Notes: a model not told the origin generated them from the letters alone. A stretch of 64,000 bases of DNA from DASRDS01 sp035570055 (GCA_035570055.1 DATMLM010000069.1:62001-126000); one strand, 5' to 3'; counted from the stretch's first letter, positions 7,342 through 16,837 are shown. Translations and numbers: made by a program.

Positions 7342-8463
7342 ATGGCTACTGTTGCTCGTCCCGAACCTCGCGTTGAACCGCTGCAGACGGCTCCGTCGGC
7401 GCCGCCTGCTGCTCCGCCGAAGAAGAAGCGCAATCTCATGGTGCCGGTCATCGCGGTGCTGGCCGTGATTGGCATCGTCTGGGGTGTGCGCGCATTTGCG
7501 TACTCACGCGCCCATGAGACGACCGATGACGCGCAAGTCGACGGTCACATCATTCCGGTGCTCGCGAAGGTCGGCGGGTATATCGACGGCGTGCACATGG
7601 AAGAGAACGTGCACTTGACCGAAGGCACGCTCGCCGTGTCGATCGATTCCTCCGAGTACAAGGCGAGGATCGCGCAGGCGCTGGCCGACTACGCGGGGGC
7701 GCTGGCCGCGTCCGGAACGCGTGGGGTCACGGGCGCCGCGTTGGCGAACGTGCAGACGGCGCAGCAGCAGAGCGCGGCGAGCGACGCCGAGATCGTGGCC
7801 GCGAAGGCGAACTACGACAAGGCGAAGTCCGATCTGGCGCGGTTCCAGAGTCTCGCCGACAAGCAGATCGTGTCCCGCCAGGCGCTGGACGGGGCGCAGG
7901 CGGCCGCGGATGCCGCCGAGGCAACGTGGCTCGCGGCGCAGAAGCAGTCAGCCGCCGGCATTTCGACCGTGTCGAACGCCCAGGCCGGTGTGCGGCTGGC
8001 CGACGCCCGGTTGGCGGCGGCGAAGGCCGCGCTCGACTATGCGCAGCTTCAGTTGTTCTACACCAAGATCGTGGCGCCGGCGAATGGCGTCGTGCGCAAT
8101 AAGAGCGTCGAGTCCGGGCAGCTCGTTCAGCCCGGACAGTCGCTGTTCGCGCTCGTCACCGATACGGGGGCGTTCGTGACCGCGAACTTCAAGGAGACGC
8201 AGCTCGATCACATTCGCATCGGGCAAGCGGTCGACTTCGACGTCGACGCGTACGGTGGCGCGACGGCGCACGGTGTCGTCGAGAGCCTCGCCGGGACCAC
8301 CGGGGCGAAGACCGCGCTGCTTCCGCCGGATAACGCGACCGGGAACTTCACGAAAGTCGTGCAGCGCATACCCGTGCGCATTCGCATCACGCAGGGACTC
8401 GGCGCCGACCGTCCCCTGCGTCCCGGGATGTCAGTGACCGTTCACGTCACGACGAAGGGCTAG
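7342..8463 (+). CDS. HlyD/EmrA-family periplasmic adaptor
   Basis: A 373-residue membrane-fusion protein. It has a proline-rich cytoplasmic tail, one transmembrane helix (about 34-54, VPVIAVLAVIGIVWGVRAFAY in part), a lipoyl-like half-motif near AQVDGHIIPVLAKVGGYI, a long Ala-rich coiled-coil hairpin, and the second half (IVAPANGVV, VESGQLVQPGQSLFALV). The layout is that of EmrA, which normally pairs with an EmrB-type MFS pump. No inner-membrane pump gene follows; the next gene is on the opposite strand and its stop overlaps this one. The pump partner must be encoded elsewhere. Confidence 0.94.
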   Translation: MATVARPEPRVEPLQTAPSAPPAAPPKKKRNLMVPVIAVLAVIGIVWGVRAFAYSRAHETTDDAQVDGHIIPVLAKVGGYIDGVHMEENVHLTEGTLAVSIDSSEYKARIAQALADYAGALAASGTRGVTGAALANVQTAQQQSAASDAEIVAAKANYDKAKSDLARFQSLADKQIVSRQALDGAQAAADAAEATWLAAQKQSAAGISTVSNAQAGVRLADARLAAAKAALDYAQLQLFYTKIVAPANGVVRNKSVESGQLVQPGQSLFALVTDTGAFVTANFKETQLDHIRIGQAVDFDVDAYGGATAHGVVESLAGTTGAKTALLPPDNATGNFTKVVQRIPVRIRITQGLGADRPLRPGMSVTVHVTTKG

Positions 8464-9125
8464 CGCGGGAAGCGCACGCCGAGCTGGAGGCTCAGGATCG
8501 CCACCTCCTCGGCGTGCGCGCCCAAGGACGTGCTCGGGAAGCTGTAGCGCTCGAGTGAGAAGAGGACGGCGCCCTGGAGCTTCTTGCGCTCGAAGCGCAG
8601 GCCGGTTGCCGCCGAGACGGCGAAGTCCGGGTTCGTGTGGTTACTGACGCTGACCAAGGGCAGGAAGCTCGCCCTGAAAATCGCTTGCGCCGCGTTGTCG
8701 AACAGCGGCGCGCGGGCTTCGGCGCCCGCCGAGAGCGAGAGCCAGCGTTGATCGCCGATCGTCGTCGAGTAGCCGCGGGCGTCGGCGCCGAGTTGGAACG
8801 CGAGCCAGTTGGTGGCGAAGACGCTGCCGCCGAGTTGGAGGTCCGTCCAGCCACGGCTGTCGGTCGCGGGCGTGTCGTTGCTCAAGTGGCCAGCCGAGAT
8901 CTGGGCGCGGAACTCCGTCATGCGGAGTGGGACGGCGACGAGCTCGGCGCCGACGGCTACGCCCGTCTCTCGCTGGTTCGGGAGTCCGCCGAACTCTACT
9001 TCGTCTGAGACGACCATCACGACGCCCGAGGCGGTCCATTGGATCTGCGCGGCTGCCGCCGCTGGCAGCGCGCACACGAGGCCGAGCGCCAGGACTACTC
9101 TCCTCGCGCTTCGCGCTCGTCGCAT
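8460..9125 (-). CDS. Exported beta-rich protein, probable outer-membrane barrel
   Basis: A 221-residue protein with a signal peptide (ARRVVLALGLVCALPAAAAAQ). The mature part alternates hydrophobic and polar residues in about ten short strands, with Gly/Asn turns and a final strand (ILSLQLGVRFP) typical of a small outer-membrane barrel. I do not recognise a named family. ATG 9125 was chosen because it immediately precedes the signal peptide; the frame is open further upstream. It is the last gene of the minus-strand operon that begins with the giant surface protein. Its stop overlaps the stop of the HlyD gene on the other strand. Confidence 0.75.
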   Translation of the reverse strand: MRRARSARRVVLALGLVCALPAAAAAQIQWTASGVVMVVSDEVEFGGLPNQRETGVAVGAELVAVPLRMTEFRAQISAGHLSNDTPATDSRGWTDLQLGGSVFATNWLAFQLGADARGYSTTIGDQRWLSLSAGAEARAPLFDNAAQAIFRASFLPLVSVSNHTNPDFAVSAATGLRFERKKLQGAVLFSLERYSFPSTSLGAHAEEVAILSLQLGVRFPR

Positions 9126-9193
9126 CGCTTGATGGGGGCGTTCCTGACTGACGGCGATGGCACGACTGCATTCCAGACTGGCCGTGATGCACG

Positions 9194-10246
9194 TCATGGT
9201 CCGACGCCCGCGGCGGGGGTGATGATCAGCGCGGTGATGGCGATGCGCTGTTCGTTCCGCCGCTCGATGTCGCCGTTCTTGGCGTCGCGCTCGGCCTTGC
9301 GCCGGGTGTTCTCGGCGATGTTCGCCGCGATCTCGTTGTGCTGGCGCCGCCAGACGAATCCGCCGACGCCGACGGCGATTCCGCCGGCGGCCATGACGCC
9401 GGCGAGACCGCGGGCGCCGGTGCCGAGGTGGTTGTCGCCGACGGCTAGCGGGATGGCGAGCGCGGTGACGGCGATGCCGAGGCCCTTGGCGAGCTCAATG
9501 CTGGAGGCTGAGGCGGGATAGTGCTCCGGCAGCAAGTCGGCGGCGCCGAGTGACGGCAGCGTGTCTTCGAGCGGCGGGCGGTCGAGGGCGACATCGAGAA
9601 AGAGGCGCGCCGAGTCGACGTTGTCGGTGAGGTGGCTCTGGCCACGAATCACGAGCTCATAGCGCCCGGCCGGCGCCACGTGACCGTCGGCGAGCAACCC
9701 GTCCCACTGGATCTCGCGCACCCCCTCGTTCTCCGACTCGAAGATCGGCGTGACGACTCCCTTCGCGTCGCGGAGCTCGGCGTGCAGCAGGCACGCGTGC
9801 GTCGACAGCAGGACGAACGTCATGCGCTCGGTGCGCGGATCGATGCGCGTCCGGACGATGGGGCGCACGGCGACCGCGAAGGTCCGTTGGCGCGCCTCGG
9901 CAAAGGCGGCGCGCTCGACCGTGGTAAAGGCTTGGGCGTCGAGATCGACGAACGGATCGCGCTCGATGGCGGCGCGAAAGTAGACGGAGGCCGAGTCGGA
10001 CTGGCCGAGGATCGCGTGGGCGGCGCCCAAGTACTTGTAGGCCTCGACGCGCTGGGCGCTCGAGACCACGAATGGCGAGCTCGGTGAGATCACCTGGCGG
10101 AGGAGCACGAGCGCGCGCTCGACTTGGAGCTCCTCGTAGAGCTGAACGGCCTTCTTGAGGGTCTCGTCGGTGTTGCCTTGTGCCTGAACCAGAGCGGGCG
10201 TCGCGAGCGCGACTAGGACTGCGCAGGCGGCGGAGCTCACCCTCAC
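9194..10246 (-). CDS. Exported TPR-like protein with a C-terminal membrane segment
   Basis: A 350-residue protein with a signal peptide (SSAACAVLVALATPALVQAQ). Residues about 25-120 form tetratricopeptide-like helices (AVQLYEELQVERALVLLRQV, YKYLGAAHAILGQSDSASVYF). A beta-rich domain follows (VREIQWDGLLADGHVAPAGRYELV) that resembles FlgD-like Ig modules. The C-terminus has two hydrophobic helices near 250-290 and a charged tail. It starts four bases before the kinase stop, so it is probably co-translated with the kinase. It may be an envelope partner or output of that kinase; the function is unknown. Confidence 0.78.
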   Translation of the reverse strand: MRVSSAACAVLVALATPALVQAQGNTDETLKKAVQLYEELQVERALVLLRQVISPSSPFVVSSAQRVEAYKYLGAAHAILGQSDSASVYFRAAIERDPFVDLDAQAFTTVERAAFAEARQRTFAVAVRPIVRTRIDPRTERMTFVLLSTHACLLHAELRDAKGVVTPIFESENEGVREIQWDGLLADGHVAPAGRYELVIRGQSHLTDNVDSARLFLDVALDRPPLEDTLPSLGAADLLPEHYPASASSIELAKGLGIAVTALAIPLAVGDNHLGTGARGLAGVMAAGGIAVGVGGFVWRRQHNEIAANIAENTRRKAERDAKNGDIERRNEQRIAITALIITPAAGVGP

Positions 10247-11919
10247 GGTTTGGCGCCTGCGTCCTTCAGCGTGATCGTGCCCAGGTTGATCGTCTGGCCC
10301 GGCACGACGGTGAGCACCGTGTCGAACTCCTGGTAGCCCTGGCCGACGACGCGCAATGTGCGGTGACCCGGCGGGATTGGGGCGTCAATGACAACGCCGG
10401 TGCCGAGCTGGCGGCCATCGACGTAGAGGACGGCGTCGAGCGGGAGGACGCGGATGCGCATCTTGCCCGGCGTCGTATCGACTGGCGCGACGGCCGCCGC
10501 CGCAATGGAATCGGCCCGCCGGTGCGCGGCGCGCGCACGGCGCGATTGCGCATCGTCGCCGGCGCCCGGCGCGGGTTTGGTCGCGGCGGGCTGCGTGATC
10601 GCCGGCGGCGACGGAGGCGTGACGGGGGGAGTCGTCGCGACCGTCACCGGCGGCAGAGTAGGTTGGGATCGAGGGACAGCGTTGGCGCGAGTACGAAGGG
10701 CCATATACAGCACCAGCACGACGACGGTCGCGGCGGCGACGATGTAGCGGCGCTGGCGATTGCGGCGGGCGCGCTCGGTCGACCGCAGGAGCGCATCATG
10801 CGCGGCCACGATCCCCATGGTGTCGGCCAACGGCGGCAGCTTTTGCGTCGCGATCGAGCCGACCGAGCTGCCTTGCGCCAGCTCGCGCAGAACGGCCTCG
10901 CCCTCGGCGCGCTCCATCTCGGTGAGCGGAATCGCGTCAACGGCCACGAGCAGCTCCCGCGTCGTGCCGTAGCGCTGCGCGGGATCCTTCATGAGCATGC
11001 GCTTGAGCACGGCGACGAGCGGGGCCGGGACGTCCTTGCGGACGCCGGTGATGTCGGGGACGGGCGTGATCAAGTGGTGATTCATGATCGCCGCCAGCGT
11101 GTCCGCGTGGAACGGCACCGCGCCGGTGAGCATCTGAAACACGACGACGCCGAGCGAGTACTGGTCGCTCTGCGGACCGGCGACCTTGCCCGCGCACGCC
11201 TCGGGGCTCATGAAGTACGGCGTGCCGATGACCGACCCGGTCGTCGTCATCGACGCATTCTCGATGGCGCGCGCGACGCCGAAGTCGGTCACGATCACGC
11301 GCCCCGACGTGTCGATCAAGATGTTCGCGCCCTTGATATCCCGGTGGATGATCCCGTGCTCGTGCGCGTAGGCCAGCGCCGCGACCGCGGAGCGCAGGAC
11401 AGCGACGACCGCCGGGATCGCCAGCGCGCCTTGTTGCGCGATGACGCTGTCGAGCGGGCGTCCTTCGACATAGCGCATCGCCAGATACAGCATCGAGGAC
11501 GTCTGGCCGACGCGGTAGATCGGGATGATGTTCGGGTGGTCGAGCGAGGCGGCCATCTGGGCCTCGCGCTTGAATCGCTCGACGACCGAGGCGCCGAGCG
11601 CGAGGCCGGGCGGGAGCACCTTGAGGGCGACGGAGCGGCGCAGGTCGCGCTCGTTGGCGCGATAGACCACGGCCATGCCGCCGCGGCCGATCTCTTTCTC
11701 GACATCATAGTCTTCGGCCAATTCCCGGCGCGCGAGGTCGAGCAGCGCTTGGCGCGCCCCATCGTCGACCGGCACCGGGTCGCCCGAGGTCACGAGCGAC
11801 GCTTCGGCCGGATCGATGAGCTGCGTGGTCTCGGACGGTCCGGCGAGCGCGGCGCCGCAGCGCTCGCAGAAGCGAGCGTCGGACGCGTTCGGCGTCTCAC
11901 AGGACGGACAGTTGATCAC
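10243..11919 (-). CDS. Membrane Ser/Thr protein kinase with zinc ribbon and PEGA domain
   Basis: A 558-residue PknB-like kinase. An N-terminal zinc ribbon has C4, C7, C18 and C21. The kinase domain follows with GRGGMAVV (79-86), catalytic Lys100, HRDIKGAN (192-199) and DFG (212-214), so it should be active. A single transmembrane helix near 395-415 separates it from an extracytoplasmic, Pro/Thr-rich linker and a C-terminal PEGA domain (about 490-558), a small beta module common on bacterial surface proteins. It overlaps both neighbours by four bases and could couple envelope state to phosphorylation in the cell. Confidence 0.94.
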   Translation of the reverse strand: MINCPSCETPNASDARFCERCGAALAGPSETTQLIDPAEASLVTSGDPVPVDDGARQALLDLARRELAEDYDVEKEIGRGGMAVVYRANERDLRRSVALKVLPPGLALGASVVERFKREAQMAASLDHPNIIPIYRVGQTSSMLYLAMRYVEGRPLDSVIAQQGALAIPAVVAVLRSAVAALAYAHEHGIIHRDIKGANILIDTSGRVIVTDFGVARAIENASMTTTGSVIGTPYFMSPEACAGKVAGPQSDQYSLGVVVFQMLTGAVPFHADTLAAIMNHHLITPVPDITGVRKDVPAPLVAVLKRMLMKDPAQRYGTTRELLVAVDAIPLTEMERAEGEAVLRELAQGSSVGSIATQKLPPLADTMGIVAAHDALLRSTERARRNRQRRYIVAAATVVVLVLYMALRTRANAVPRSQPTLPPVTVATTPPVTPPSPPAITQPAATKPAPGAGDDAQSRRARAAHRRADSIAAAAVAPVDTTPGKMRIRVLPLDAVLYVDGRQLGTGVVIDAPIPPGHRTLRVVGQGYQEFDTVLTVVPGQTINLGTITLKDAGAKP

Positions 11920-14900
11920 TGACCCGTGGCCGTAAAGACGACGGAGCCCAGCCCTGGCACACTCGCCGTGACCGCGTTGCCACCCGGACTCGCGGCCAGC
12001 GTGAGCGTCGCTCGCGCGAGCCCGTCATGCCCCGTCGTGACCATCACGGTGCTCCCGGAGCCATTGAGCGTTCCGGTACCGGTTGTCACCTGGAACGTAA
12101 CCTGCACATTCGAGACCGGCCTCCCATTCCCATCGACTACGCGGACGTCAAATGGCTCCGGCAACGTTGTCCCCGCGCTCGCCGTTTGGCCATACCCCCA
12201 CACGCCGCGCATGGCCGCCAACCGCCCGCCGGCGTACGTCGGGAGCGAGTTGAACGGCGTGAACGTTACCGTGCCAACAATGCTATCGCCGGACGCCTGC
12301 GGATTGGTCGAAACCCGAGGCCCCAGCGAATCCCCCCAGAAATTATTCGTCGCGTTCACCTGCGACCCTGTGTTGTTGACGATGCCCGCCGTGTCATTGT
12401 CAAAAATATCGTTCCCGCTTCCCTCGAAGGTCAGCACGTTCCCGACCGCCACCCCGAGCCCGTCGAGCGTCACCAGGTTACTGTCGACCCGGACCTGCCC
12501 CTGATCGACGAACACGCCGGTAAACCCGGACAACCCGTTGATCGTGTTCCCCACCACAGTTGACGAATCAGCGTCCAGATCGAACACTCCACCGTAGTTG
12601 CTGCCCGGATAGGTGGGCGTGGTGGTGCTCAACAAGGCGGTATTGCCGCGCAGCACGACGTCATGACCCCCTTTGACATCGACCGCTCGGGCCCAGTCGC
12701 CGACGAACGTGACGCCCGTCACACTGATCGACCCCTTGGTCGCGGTCATGGCGATTGCCGGCGCGCCAGTTCTGGCGGGTGCGCAGTCGGTGAAGGTGCT
12801 GGACGTGATCGTGAGCGAGCCGGCCGCGCCGGTGAACTGGACGCAGTTGCCGTAGCCGTTGGTGAAGGTGTCGTTGTTGAGCTGGACGGTATCGTTGTTC
12901 GTGAGCGCCACCGCGGCGACGGAATTGATCGTTGACGAGGACGACATGGTCCAATCGGATGAGTCGCTCCGCACGTTCCAGTGGCCGCCCTGGAACGTGT
13001 TGCTGACGAGCGAGATCGGGGTCCGCGTGTCGATGATCCGAATCTGATCCATGCTGCTCGCCGTCCCGTCGATGAAGCTGTTCACCGAAACGCTCGCCGA
13101 CGCCGCGTTGTTGAGCTCGAGCCCCGACCGGCCGTCGGTCGTGGAGTTGCCGTTGTACGTCTCGCCCGATTGGAGCTCGGTGTTGAACGTGTTGCCGGTC
13201 ACCTGTGCGCCGGACGCGCTCAGCACCCGCATCAGCTGCTCTTCGCCGGCGACGTTGTTGGCCGTCACGACGGCCGACGACGACGAATCGATGAAGATCT
13301 CCGGCCCACCGGCGATGCGGACGTAGTCGCCATTGACCTGGTCGCCCGAGCCGCCGATGACCGCGATGCCCGCGCCATAGGTGCTGTCGGCGCTCGTCGA
13401 CAGCGTGACACCGCTCACGGTGGTGGTGCTGATGCGCCCCGTGGTCACGTTGCGGAACGTGACGCCGTACCCGTGGACGGCGTTCACGCCACTGGTATCG
13501 ATCGTCGCGGAGCTCGTCGACTGGATCAGGATGCCGCGGCCGGCGTTGAACGGGTCGCCGGATGGGTTGACGTAGACCTGGTTGATCTGGATCGCCGCCG
13601 TGCTCGTGTTGATCGCCGGTCCGTCGAGGGTGTGGCGTATCGCGAGCGTCCGAATCACCACGCGCGCCGGACTCGTCGCCAGAATGCCCGCGGTGCCGGT
13701 ATCGTGCGACAGGAGTGGGAGCTTCGTCGGGTCACGTCCGTTGGCCAGATACGCCGTCGGATCGCCGACCAAGATGATCGACTTGTTGACGACGACTTCT
13801 TCGCTGTACGCGTGGGCGCCGACGCGCACGAAGACCGTGTCGCCCGGCACCGCGGCATTCACGCCATCGCCGATGCGCAGATACGGCGCCTTGCCCGTCC
13901 CGAAGTACGACGTGTCGAGCGTGCTGTTATCGACGATGAGCGTTCCCGGGCTGCGCACGACGACCGTGGCGTTGGCGTGGACCGACCCGGAGGTGGCGGT
14001 GATCGTCGTGGTCCCGTTGGTGAGCGCGGTGACGACGCCATTCGCGTTCACCGAGGCGACACCGGCGTTGCTCGAGCTCCACGTGATCGGCGCACCCGTG
14101 ATGGGATTCCCCGCGCCGTTCGTGAGCTGGGCGGTGTATTGGAGGTTCTGCCCGCGCGCCGTCATCGTGTCCAACGTCGAGTTGAGCACGATCGTCGTGG
14201 GATTGTTCGTGACGACGACGATGGCCGAGTCGCGGAGGACGCCGGCGACGGCGTGGATGACGGTCTTGCCGACGGCGACGGAGGTGAGCAGCGCGTTCGA
14301 GGTGACCGTCGCGATCGTCGGGTCGTTGCTGCTCCACGTCGCGGCGCTGGCCGGCAACGACTGTCCCCGGGCGTTCAGGATCTGCACGGGGATGGTCATC
14401 GTATCGCCGATCGATGGCAGCGTGTCGTTGCGATTCAGAATCGTGAGGGTGGTCGCGCCATTGGTGACGCCGACGACCGCCGTGTCCGAGATGCTGTTGA
14501 ACACCGCGATCACGCGGCACCCGCCGGTCTTGAGGGCGATGACGCGGCCGTTCTGCAAGACCGTCACGACCGTCGAGTCGGTCGTGTACCAGAACGCGTT
14601 GAGCCCCTGAATCACCTGCCCCGCGCCGTTGTAGATCGTCGCGGTGAGTTGGATCGTGTCGCCGACCGCTCCAATGGTGGTCGTATCGACATTGAGGACC
14701 AGCTTCGCCGGCGTGTTGTTGACCGTCACCTGGACCGTGTCCGCGACGCCGTCGAGCGTCGCCACGATCCGCGCGATGCCCGTCCCGAGGCCGGTGACGA
14801 CGCGCGTCGCCGTCTGGACTTGCGCGATCGCGGGGTCCAGCGAGACGAGGGTCGCTTGGTCGTTCGTGACGGGATTGTTGAGTCGATCGAACGCGGCAAC

Positions 14901-15860
14901 GCTCAGCGTGTCCACGCCCCCCACCGCTCCGATCGAGAAACCCTTCGGCGCGGTCACGAGGAGGCGCGTCGCTTGCTGGATGACGTTGGCTTGGATGCTG
15001 TCGCGCGCCAGTCCATGCGTGGCGTAGACATACGCCGTGCCGTTGGCGATGGCCGTGAGCTGGCCGCTCTGGTTGATCGAGACGACATTCGCGGACTGCA
15101 CGACCCAGAGCGGCGTGCCGCTCGGCCCGACGATCGGCGATCCGAGCGAGTCGCGCCCCGCGGCGACCAGCGTCGTGTCGGCATTGATCGCGTTGAGCGT
15201 CACCTCGAGCGGCGGCGTGATCGCGAAGTGCACGAGCAGCTGCCGGACGGTGACGCCGAGCGACGCCGTGTCACCTTCCACGATCGCCCGCAGCACACCC
15301 TGCCCATTGGCCACCGTGGTGATCTGACCGCGGTTCGAGACCTTGAAGAGGGTCGTGTCCGATGACTTCCAGGTGTACGAAACGCCGGGGATCGAGTCGC
15401 CTTTCGCGTCGAGCGCGGTGATGGACGGCGTGAACGTCTCGCCGAGCGAGTGGAGGGTGTCGGCGGTCCGGGAGAACTTCACGGATTGGGGAGCGACGAG
15501 CAGTGTCTGCTTAAGGACCGGCGCGTTTCCGGTCAGGATCACGTTGACGAGCTGGACCGTGACGGTCACACTGCCCAGGCGGACGGCCTTGAGGGAGTCC
15601 GCACCCGTGACCCGGACGATAGTCGTGTCGGACGAGGTAACGGCGAACCGTGGGTTATTGTAGACGTTTCCGCCCACGGTCACGGTGACGGAGAGCGGAA
15701 CCGTGAGGCCAGCGGTGACGGTCGTGTCGCCGACCCAGGTTATGGAGACAGCATCCGTCTTTGGCGCCGTGAGTGCGTCACACGTCGCCAGCGTCTGGAC
15801 CACGAGACCCGCGGTAACCACGCGGAGGAGGCCCGAGCGGACGGGACGGAAATCGGCCAT
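11916..15860 (-). CDS. Giant surface protein: BIG2 Ig-like repeats plus right-handed beta-helix
   Basis: A 1314-residue exported protein. A signal peptide ends in LATC, which may be a non-standard lipobox. Eight or nine BIG2-type Ig-like domains follow over about residues 30-650, each with the pattern TWSSSDPTIATV, then GVVTA. About 660-1200 form a parallel beta-helix of short NosD-like repeats (VVGNTINGLSGF, VRDNLVTLDG-type turns). The C-terminus is a Big-1-like domain. Such proteins mediate adhesion or bind polysaccharide. ATG 15860 was chosen because it precedes the signal peptide and has a CAGGAG ribosome site. Its start lies only 27 bases from the divergent sigma-factor start. Confidence 0.88.
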   Translation of the reverse strand: MADFRPVRSGLLRVVTAGLVVQTLATCDALTAPKTDAVSITWVGDTTVTAGLTVPLSVTVTVGGNVYNNPRFAVTSSDTTIVRVTGADSLKAVRLGSVTVTVQLVNVILTGNAPVLKQTLLVAPQSVKFSRTADTLHSLGETFTPSITALDAKGDSIPGVSYTWKSSDTTLFKVSNRGQITTVANGQGVLRAIVEGDTASLGVTVRQLLVHFAITPPLEVTLNAINADTTLVAAGRDSLGSPIVGPSGTPLWVVQSANVVSINQSGQLTAIANGTAYVYATHGLARDSIQANVIQQATRLLVTAPKGFSIGAVGGVDTLSVAAFDRLNNPVTNDQATLVSLDPAIAQVQTATRVVTGLGTGIARIVATLDGVADTVQVTVNNTPAKLVLNVDTTTIGAVGDTIQLTATIYNGAGQVIQGLNAFWYTTDSTVVTVLQNGRVIALKTGGCRVIAVFNSISDTAVVGVTNGATTLTILNRNDTLPSIGDTMTIPVQILNARGQSLPASAATWSSNDPTIATVTSNALLTSVAVGKTVIHAVAGVLRDSAIVVVTNNPTTIVLNSTLDTMTARGQNLQYTAQLTNGAGNPITGAPITWSSSNAGVASVNANGVVTALTNGTTTITATSGSVHANATVVVRSPGTLIVDNSTLDTSYFGTGKAPYLRIGDGVNAAVPGDTVFVRVGAHAYSEEVVVNKSIILVGDPTAYLANGRDPTKLPLLSHDTGTAGILATSPARVVIRTLAIRHTLDGPAINTSTAAIQINQVYVNPSGDPFNAGRGILIQSTSSATIDTSGVNAVHGYGVTFRNVTTGRISTTTVSGVTLSTSADSTYGAGIAVIGGSGDQVNGDYVRIAGGPEIFIDSSSSAVVTANNVAGEEQLMRVLSASGAQVTGNTFNTELQSGETYNGNSTTDGRSGLELNNAASASVSVNSFIDGTASSMDQIRIIDTRTPISLVSNTFQGGHWNVRSDSSDWTMSSSSTINSVAAVALTNNDTVQLNNDTFTNGYGNCVQFTGAAGSLTITSSTFTDCAPARTGAPAIAMTATKGSISVTGVTFVGDWARAVDVKGGHDVVLRGNTALLSTTTPTYPGSNYGGVFDLDADSSTVVGNTINGLSGFTGVFVDQGQVRVDSNLVTLDGLGVAVGNVLTFEGSGNDIFDNDTAGIVNNTGSQVNATNNFWGDSLGPRVSTNPQASGDSIVGTVTFTPFNSLPTYAGGRLAAMRGVWGYGQTASAGTTLPEPFDVRVVDGNGRPVSNVQVTFQVTTGTGTLNGSGSTVMVTTGHDGLARATLTLAASPGGNAVTASVPGLGSVVFTATGQ

Positions 15861-15887
15861 ATTGCTCCTGTAACGAAGGACGACGAG

Positions 15888-16493
15888 ATGACGTCCCACG
15901 TTTCGGCCAACGATCCGTCGTCTCAACGCGTTATCGAATCAGAGACCATGATGTCGATCCCATGGGATGAAGGGGCGCTCATTCGGGCGGCGCAAAGCGG
16001 TGATACCGCGGCTTTCGGGGCGCTGGTTCGCGCGCACCAGCGGCGCGCGTACGCGGTCGCCCGATCCGTCGTCTCTACTCACGAGGATGCCGAAGATGCG
16101 GTGCAAGAGGGATTTCTGCACGCGTATCGTGCGCTGGATCGTTTCAGACCAGATCAGGCGTTTGGAGCCTGGTTGCACCGTATAGTAGCCAATGCGGCGC
16201 TCGACATTACGCGCCGCCGCAAGGTGCGAGACGCGGACGAGCTGACGGAGAGTCTGGCGTCGCAGTTCCGCGATCCTGGGGAGACCGCTGATTTGCGCGC
16301 TCGCCTCAGATTGGCTCTATCGCAGCTTACCCCGCGCCAACGATCCGTCATCCTCCTGCATGACGTGGAAGGCTTCCGGCATGGGGAGATCGGGTTGCTC
16401 CTCGGCATCCCCGAGGGGACTGCACGCTCGGACCTCCATCACGCGAGACGGGCGCTGCGCACGGTACTCTTGAGTCTCTGGACGGCAGCATGA
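15888..16493 (+). CDS. ECF-family RNA polymerase sigma factor
   Basis: A 201-residue sigma-70 family factor with only regions 2 and 4. Region 2 includes EDAEDAVQEGFLHAYRALDRF and WLHRIVANAALDITRRRK; region 4 includes LTPRQRSVILLHDVEGF and IPEGTARSDLHHARRAL. ATG 15888 has a good AAGGA site at 15876-15880; an internal ATG at 15948 is the alternative. The stop overlaps the next ATG. It is transcribed divergently from the giant surface-protein operon, so that operon is a natural candidate target, although this is inference. Confidence 0.95.
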   Translation: MTSHVSANDPSSQRVIESETMMSIPWDEGALIRAAQSGDTAAFGALVRAHQRRAYAVARSVVSTHEDAEDAVQEGFLHAYRALDRFRPDQAFGAWLHRIVANAALDITRRRKVRDADELTESLASQFRDPGETADLRARLRLALSQLTPRQRSVILLHDVEGFRHGEIGLLLGIPEGTARSDLHHARRALRTVLLSLWTAA

Positions 16494-16837
16494 GACAGAT
16501 CCTCGATCGGCGAATCCTGCGCGCGCTCAAGGCCGAGTATGCGGGGCCGAGTGATCCCGGGTATTGGGCGGGGCTCGAGGCGAAGATCATGGCGCGCGTG
16601 AGCAGCGAAGACGACTGGTCGTGGGCGTTTCGCACGTGGGGACGGACCTGGTTGGCCGCGGCCGCGGTCGCGCTCATTGCGCTCGGCGTTACCGCGTGGC
16701 GCGAGCGGGTGACCGAGCGGCAGTTGGCGTACGAGACCGTCGTCGAGTCACGGCCGTCGCTGCCCGTGCAGCTGCGCAATCGGCTCGTGGACGGGACCGT
16801 GCACGACGCCACCCTTCGTTATGTCTACGGGTACTAA
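16490..16837 (+). CDS. Small membrane protein, candidate anti-sigma factor
   Basis: A 115-residue protein overlapping the sigma-factor stop by ATGA. It has an N-terminal cytoplasmic helix region of about 50 residues, one transmembrane helix (WLAAAAVALIALGVTAW, about 54-70) and a short extracytoplasmic tail ending in YVYGY. Position directly after an ECF sigma gene and the single-span topology are typical of anti-sigma factors, but it lacks a recognisable zinc-binding HxxxCxxC motif. No family is recognised, so the role is inferred from context. Confidence 0.7.
   Translation: MRQILDRRILRALKAEYAGPSDPGYWAGLEAKIMARVSSEDDWSWAFRTWGRTWLAAAAVALIALGVTAWRERVTERQLAYETVVESRPSLPVQLRNRLVDGTVHDATLRYVYGY

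Noticed and set aside
10180..11922. Long plus-strand ORF opposite the Ser/Thr kinase
   Set aside because: It is an Arg/Asp-rich antisense shadow of the kinase, caused by GC-rich third positions; the minus-strand reading has full kinase motifs.
12981..15365. Long plus-strand ORF opposite the giant surface protein
   Set aside because: Extreme Arg/Asp composition without domains; the minus strand encodes clear Ig-like and beta-helix repeats.
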